Shown here: positions 22,596-22,626 of the stretch, one piece after another | How positions within the stretch are numbered: the first letter of the stretch is position 1 | Layout of the letters: the number at the start of each line of letters is the position of its first letter | Assembly: GCA_031549185.1 (NCBI GenBank) | Contig: JAVBQG010000073.1 | Coordinates: forward strand, 1 to 22,626 | Origin: JAVBQG01 sp031549185 | Lineage (GTDB): Bacteria > Synergistota > Synergistia > Synergistales > Synergistaceae | Length of the DNA stretch: 22,626 nucleotides | Direction of reading: 5' to 3' | The notes under the pieces: generated by a model | Database searches by the model: none | Told to the model about the DNA's origin: nothing | The model's input: the letters and a program-made list of their open reading frames with translations, nothing else | Made by a program: the position numbers and the translations under genes

Positions 22596-22626
22596 GAAGA
22601 ACGATACACCGAGACTCTCGATTGGT
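22594..22626 (+). CDS. 5' end of a probable transposase gene
   Basis: Only eleven codons are present, reading MKNDTPRLSIG. The start has GGAGGG seven bases upstream. The call as a transposase rests on context alone: the inverted repeat around the start and the interrupted gene to the left. The family is not recognisable. Confidence 0.4.
   Translation, partial: MKNDTPRLSIG

Larger units (their letters stand above)
22521..22626 (+). mobile_element. Putative left end of an insertion sequence, running off the window
   Basis: Around 22521 the surface-protein frame loses coherence and soon meets a stop. On the plus strand a new gene start appears (GGAGGG, then ATG at 22594). It is preceded by an 11-bp inverted repeat, ATGGCGTATCC (22533-22543) and GGATACGCCAT (22585-22595), which folds over that start. 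This architecture is typical of IS ends. The exact boundary, terminal repeat and family cannot be set because the other end lies outside the window. Confidence 0.5.

Overview
The window is a GC-rich stretch of a Gram-negative bacterial chromosome, most likely from the Synergistaceae (phylum Synergistota). The best evidence is the C-terminal tail of the last large protein: Ser-rich linker, SGCNAG, hydrophobic helix, Lys/Arg tail. This matches the Synerg-CTERM sorting signal, which I know only from that phylum. The periplasmic enzymes, NSS amino-acid symporter and double-Cache chemoreceptor fit an amino-acid-using anaerobe, but that is inference.

Layout. (1) 1-3067: a possible gene fragment at the left edge, a pair of short palindromes, a class II aldolase (-), and a divergent methyl-accepting chemotaxis protein with a visible promoter. 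(2) 3083-8446 (+): nicotinate phosphoribosyltransferase (pncB) bracketed by two palindromic repeat elements, then an exported FAD-dependent oxidoreductase with an SLH-like tail, a 20-bp inverted-repeat element, and an exported 5'-nucleotidase. (3) 8519-10355: an NSS-family sodium symporter, converging on a small exported PepSY protein across a 22-bp perfect hairpin. (4) 10535-13156 (+): a flavin reductase-like protein coupled to a GNAT acetyltransferase, a third palindromic repeat, and an M20 amidohydrolase. (5) 13188-22556 (-): an exported cyclophilin, a transmembrane GGDEF-EAL protein with a degenerate GGDEF site, and two large calcium-binding repeat surface proteins. (6) 22521-22626: what looks like the left end of an insertion sequence that has cut off the 5' end of the outermost surface protein.

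Most genes are ordinary housekeeping or transport genes. The accessory character lies in the right-hand 6 kb. There, two neighbouring surface proteins share related calcium-binding C-terminal modules. One carries three tandem copies. The other is a mosaic: an AT-rich N-terminal two thirds joined to a GC-rich tail, and broken by the putative IS. The second notable layer is intergenic: about 145-bp palindromic elements, short GTAGGG-type palindromes and a 20-bp inverted-repeat element fill many of the gaps and in places form terminators or abut start codons. I found no CRISPR array, tRNA, rRNA or recognisable defence system. I saw no clear evidence of a wholly new system; the mosaic surface-protein locus and the repeat family are the best leads.
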